6,962 bases of DNA, taken from contig JADFRV010000120.1 of NCBI GenBank assembly GCA_022561095.1, forward strand, positions 1 to 6,962, in the 5' to 3' direction. Positions 5,335-6,962 of the stretch are shown here, in pieces; the stretch's first letter is position 1, and each line of letters opens with the position of its first letter. A program made the position numbers and the translations under genes. The stretch is from Chloroflexota bacterium. Its GTDB lineage: Bacteria > Chloroflexota > Dehalococcoidia > SM23-28-2 > RBG-16-64-32. Below the pieces are notes generated by a model. The model was not told where the DNA came from. It searched no databases and worked only from the letters and a program-made list of their open reading frames with translations.

Positions 5335-6393
5335 ATGCTCTTCAGCAAGCGCCGGAACGAGATCGTCACATCCGAGGACGCGCTGCCCGGCCGGGACCGC
5401 CCCGCCTTCGCCGTCCCCACACGGCACGCCGTCCTCGGCACACCTCTTCAACCGCCGTTTCCTGAAGGCGTCCAGACAGCGGTCTTCGCCCTCGGATGCT
5501 TCTGGGGCGCCGAGCGCATCTTCTGGCAGACACCCGGGGTCTACACGACGGCGGTCGGGTACGCAGGCGGGCACACCCCCAACCCGACGTACGAGGAGGC
5601 CTGCTCGGGCCGGACCGGCCACGCTGAGGCCGTCCTCGTGGCGTTCGACCGCGACCAGATCTCCTACGCCTCGCTGCTGAAGATCTTCTTCGAGGCCCAC
5701 GATCCGACACAGGGCATGAGACAGGGTAACGACGTCGGCACACAGTACCGCTCCGCCATCTACTACGCCGATGAAGAACAGCGGCAAGCCGCCGAGTCGG
5801 CCCGCGACATGTACAACGAGGCGCTCGAGCGAGCCGGCTTCAGCCCTATCACCACGGAGATAGCGCCCGCCGGCCCGTTCTACTACGCCGAGGAGTACCA
5901 TCAGCAGTACCTTCACAAGGTGCCGGATGGGTACTGCGGCCTAGCCGGCACGGGCGTTTCGTGTTCGATTCCGACATCTTCAGAGGCGGACGACGGGCTC
6001 CTGGAGGTAGCCCAGACCGAGGAGGAGTGGCGCCGTCGGCTAACGCCAGAGCAGTACGCCGTCCTCCGCCAGGCGGGGACTGAGCGCCCCTTCACGGGAG
6101 AGTATGTCAACACGGACGATGACGGTATCTACCGCTGCGCGGCCTGCAGCAACCCGCTGTTCGATAGCCTGAAGAAGTACGAGTCCGACTGCGGCTGGCC
6201 GAGCTTCACCGACGCCGTGTTGCCGGAGGCGGTCGATCTTCTCGAGGACCGTTCGCAGGGGACGGTCCGCACGGAGGTGAGGTGCGCCCGCTGCGATTCC
6301 CACCTCGGTCACGTCTTCGACGACGGGCCACGCGATAGCGGCGGCCAGCGTTGGTGCATCAACAGCCTGTCGCTAGATTTCGACCAGCGCTGA
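5335..6393 (+). CDS. msrAB: Fused peptide methionine sulfoxide reductase MsrA-MsrB
   Basis: A 352-residue bifunctional repair enzyme that reduces methionine-S-sulfoxide (MsrA part) and methionine-R-sulfoxide (MsrB part) in proteins. MsrA, about 1-212: catalytic C55 in GCFWGAE; AGGHTPNPTYEEACSGRTGH (77-96); HDPTQGMRQGNDVGTQYRSAI; YAEEYHQQYL; recycling cysteines C201 (GYCG) and C210. The roughly 45-residue leader (ALPGRDRP...TPLQPPFPEG) marks the long, E. coli-like MsrA form. MsrB, about 228-350: EWRRRLTPEQYAVLR; zinc pairs C268-C271 and C317-C320; likely resolving C286 (YESDCGWPSF); catalytic C341 in RWCINSLSLDF. All key residues of both halves are present. No signal peptide or thioredoxin domain is seen, so this is the cytoplasmic A-B fusion rather than the three-domain PilB form. 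The ATG at 5335 has GGAGG 7 nt upstream. The gene is divergent from the P450 operon across 258 bp. Confidence 0.96.
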   Translation: MLFSKRRNEIVTSEDALPGRDRPAFAVPTRHAVLGTPLQPPFPEGVQTAVFALGCFWGAERIFWQTPGVYTTAVGYAGGHTPNPTYEEACSGRTGHAEAVLVAFDRDQISYASLLKIFFEAHDPTQGMRQGNDVGTQYRSAIYYADEEQRQAAESARDMYNEALERAGFSPITTEIAPAGPFYYAEEYHQQYLHKVPDGYCGLAGTGVSCSIPTSSEADDGLLEVAQTEEEWRRRLTPEQYAVLRQAGTERPFTGEYVNTDDDGIYRCAACSNPLFDSLKKYESDCGWPSFTDAVLPEAVDLLEDRSQGTVRTEVRCARCDSHLGHVFDDGPRDSGGQRWCINSLSLDFDQR

Positions 6394-6460
6394 TTCGTTC
6401 GGTCATCTGCACTAACGGCAGCGAGCGGTGGTCGAGGGCGCCGTGATTACGCGAAAGAAG

Positions 6461-6489
6461 TGCGCACAGCATACACGTTCATCTAGAAT
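6461..6489 (+). promoter_or_regulatory. Candidate promoter of the DUF1330-like gene
   Basis: TAGAAT (6484-6489) matches five of six -10 bases. TGCGCA (6461-6466), 17 nt upstream, matches only three of six -35 bases. Transcription would start near 6496, leaving a leader of about 30 nt. A TGTAC direct repeat (6490-6494 shifted by one base, and 6500-6504) follows. The 132-bp gap after msrAB contains nothing else I recognise, and no clear terminator. Confidence 0.35.
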
Positions 6490-6525
6490 GTACACAACTG
6501 TACGAGCACTGCTTGGGAGATGGTG

Positions 6526-6921
6526 ATGTCAATTTACCCGACTCCGGAACAGGTTCAGAAGCTGGTCGCCGGTCCGCAAGACCGGCCCGTTGTCATGATC
6601 AATCTGCTTCGCTTCAAGTCGCAGGCCGATGGGCCTGAAGAAGGCATGTCTGGTGAGGAGGCTTACCGGCGTTACGCCATCAAGATGCGGGAGTTCGTCG
6701 AGTCCAAGGGTGGGCGCTTCATCTGGATCGGCCGGATCGACTCTCAGGTGATCGGCGAGGGCGGCGAAGGATTCCACGCTGCGGGCCTGGTCGAATATCC
6801 GTCACGAAAGGCTTTTCTCGAGATCGCCAGCGATCCTTACGTTCAGGAGGAGATCGGGGCCTCCCGCTCGGCCGGCCTCGAGAGCCAGTGGCTGCTGGCC
6901 GCTACGGAGATGCCGTCGTGA
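6526..6921 (+). CDS. DUF1330-like dimeric alpha/beta-barrel protein
   Basis: A 131-residue cytosolic protein resembling DUF1330 members of the dimeric alpha/beta-barrel (ferredoxin-like fold) superfamily. The family pattern is seen in order: PVVMINLLRFK (21-31), SGEEAYRRYAIKM (42-54), a GGRFIWIGRID strand (62-72), VIGEG (75-79), LVEYPSRKAFLEIASDPYVQ (88-107), and the closing ESQWLLAATEM (119-129). Proteins of this type occur near oxidoreductase, P450 and lipid-degradation genes, but their activity is mostly unknown. The start at 6526 is preferred: GGAG (6516-6519) lies 6 nt ahead, whereas the in-frame ATG at 6520 abuts that ribosome site. The gene lies 132 bp after msrAB on the same strand and overlaps the next gene by 4 nt, so it probably begins a new operon. 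No signal peptide or membrane segment is seen. Family call good, function unknown. Confidence 0.87.
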   Translation: MSIYPTPEQVQKLVAGPQDRPVVMINLLRFKSQADGPEEGMSGEEAYRRYAIKMREFVESKGGRFIWIGRIDSQVIGEGGEGFHAAGLVEYPSRKAFLEIASDPYVQEEIGASRSAGLESQWLLAATEMPS

Positions 6922-6962
6922 CGGCGGAGTTTCATGACGGCCTGGACTTCATCGTGAAGCGA
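6918..6962 (+). CDS. Start of a downstream gene, cut by the window end
   Basis: A GTG at 6918 overlaps the TGA stop of the DUF1330-like gene by 4 nt (GTGA), the classic arrangement of coupled genes. Fifteen open codons follow (MTAEFHDGLDFIVKR) to the window edge. The nearby ATG at 6934 is in another frame and stops after seven codons. The fragment is too short to name a family. The call rests on overlap geometry alone. Confidence 0.45.
   Translation, partial: MTAEFHDGLDFIVKR

Noticed and set aside
5284..5916. A 210-codon - strand open frame opposite msrAB
   Set aside because: It is a shadow of the MsrA half, with no motif, no ribosome site and a composition explained by reverse reading.
6478..6504. 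Near-palindromes around TCTAGA and TGTAC as an operator
   Set aside because: The arms are short and imperfect (CATCTAGAATG) and overlap the likely -10 box, so A+T-rich promoter composition explains them.

Overview
The window is a G+C-rich bacterial chromosome or metagenome segment. It holds six complete protein genes and the first codons of a seventh. G+C-ending codons, GTG starts, a P450 with its own 3Fe-4S-type ferredoxin, an MMPL/RND exporter of the COG1033 kind and a small DUF1330-like gene suggest an aerobic actinobacterium or a Chloroflexota (SAR202-like) lineage. No marker gene is present, so this placement is inference. I see no rRNA, tRNA, CRISPR array, insertion sequence or phage gene.

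Layout from left to right: (1) a DUF1348/SnoaL-like small protein on the + strand (10-426) that ends about 18 residues early; (2) a convergent 129-bp gap with an imperfect hairpin; (3) a large RND/MMPL-family exporter on the - strand (556-3378, or 3405 with a GTG start), with an EF-hand-like calcium loop in its second outer domain and an apparent extra transmembrane hairpin between its halves; (4) a 277-bp gap with small inverted repeats and no gene; (5) a - strand operon of a cytochrome P450 (5076-3853) and a one-cluster ferredoxin (3853-3656), whose stop and start share one base; (6) a 258-bp divergent control region with a good sigma70-type promoter for the P450 operon and overlapping inverted repeats on its -10/+1 region; (7) a fused methionine sulfoxide reductase MsrA-MsrB on the + strand (5335-6393); (8) a DUF1330-like protein on the + strand (6526-6921); (9) a further + strand gene that overlaps the last one by 4 nt (GTGA) and runs off the window.

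The P450 and ferredoxin form one functional unit: the ferredoxin would pass electrons to the P450 from a reductase encoded elsewhere. MsrAB repairs oxidised methionine. Its divergent position next to an oxygenase operon could reflect shared exposure to oxidants, but the sequence does not prove co-regulation. The DUF1348 and DUF1330 proteins have no firm role. I found no multi-gene system that looks wholly new. The points most worth a second look are the calcium loop and extra membrane hairpin in the exporter, and the repeat-rich control region of the P450 operon.
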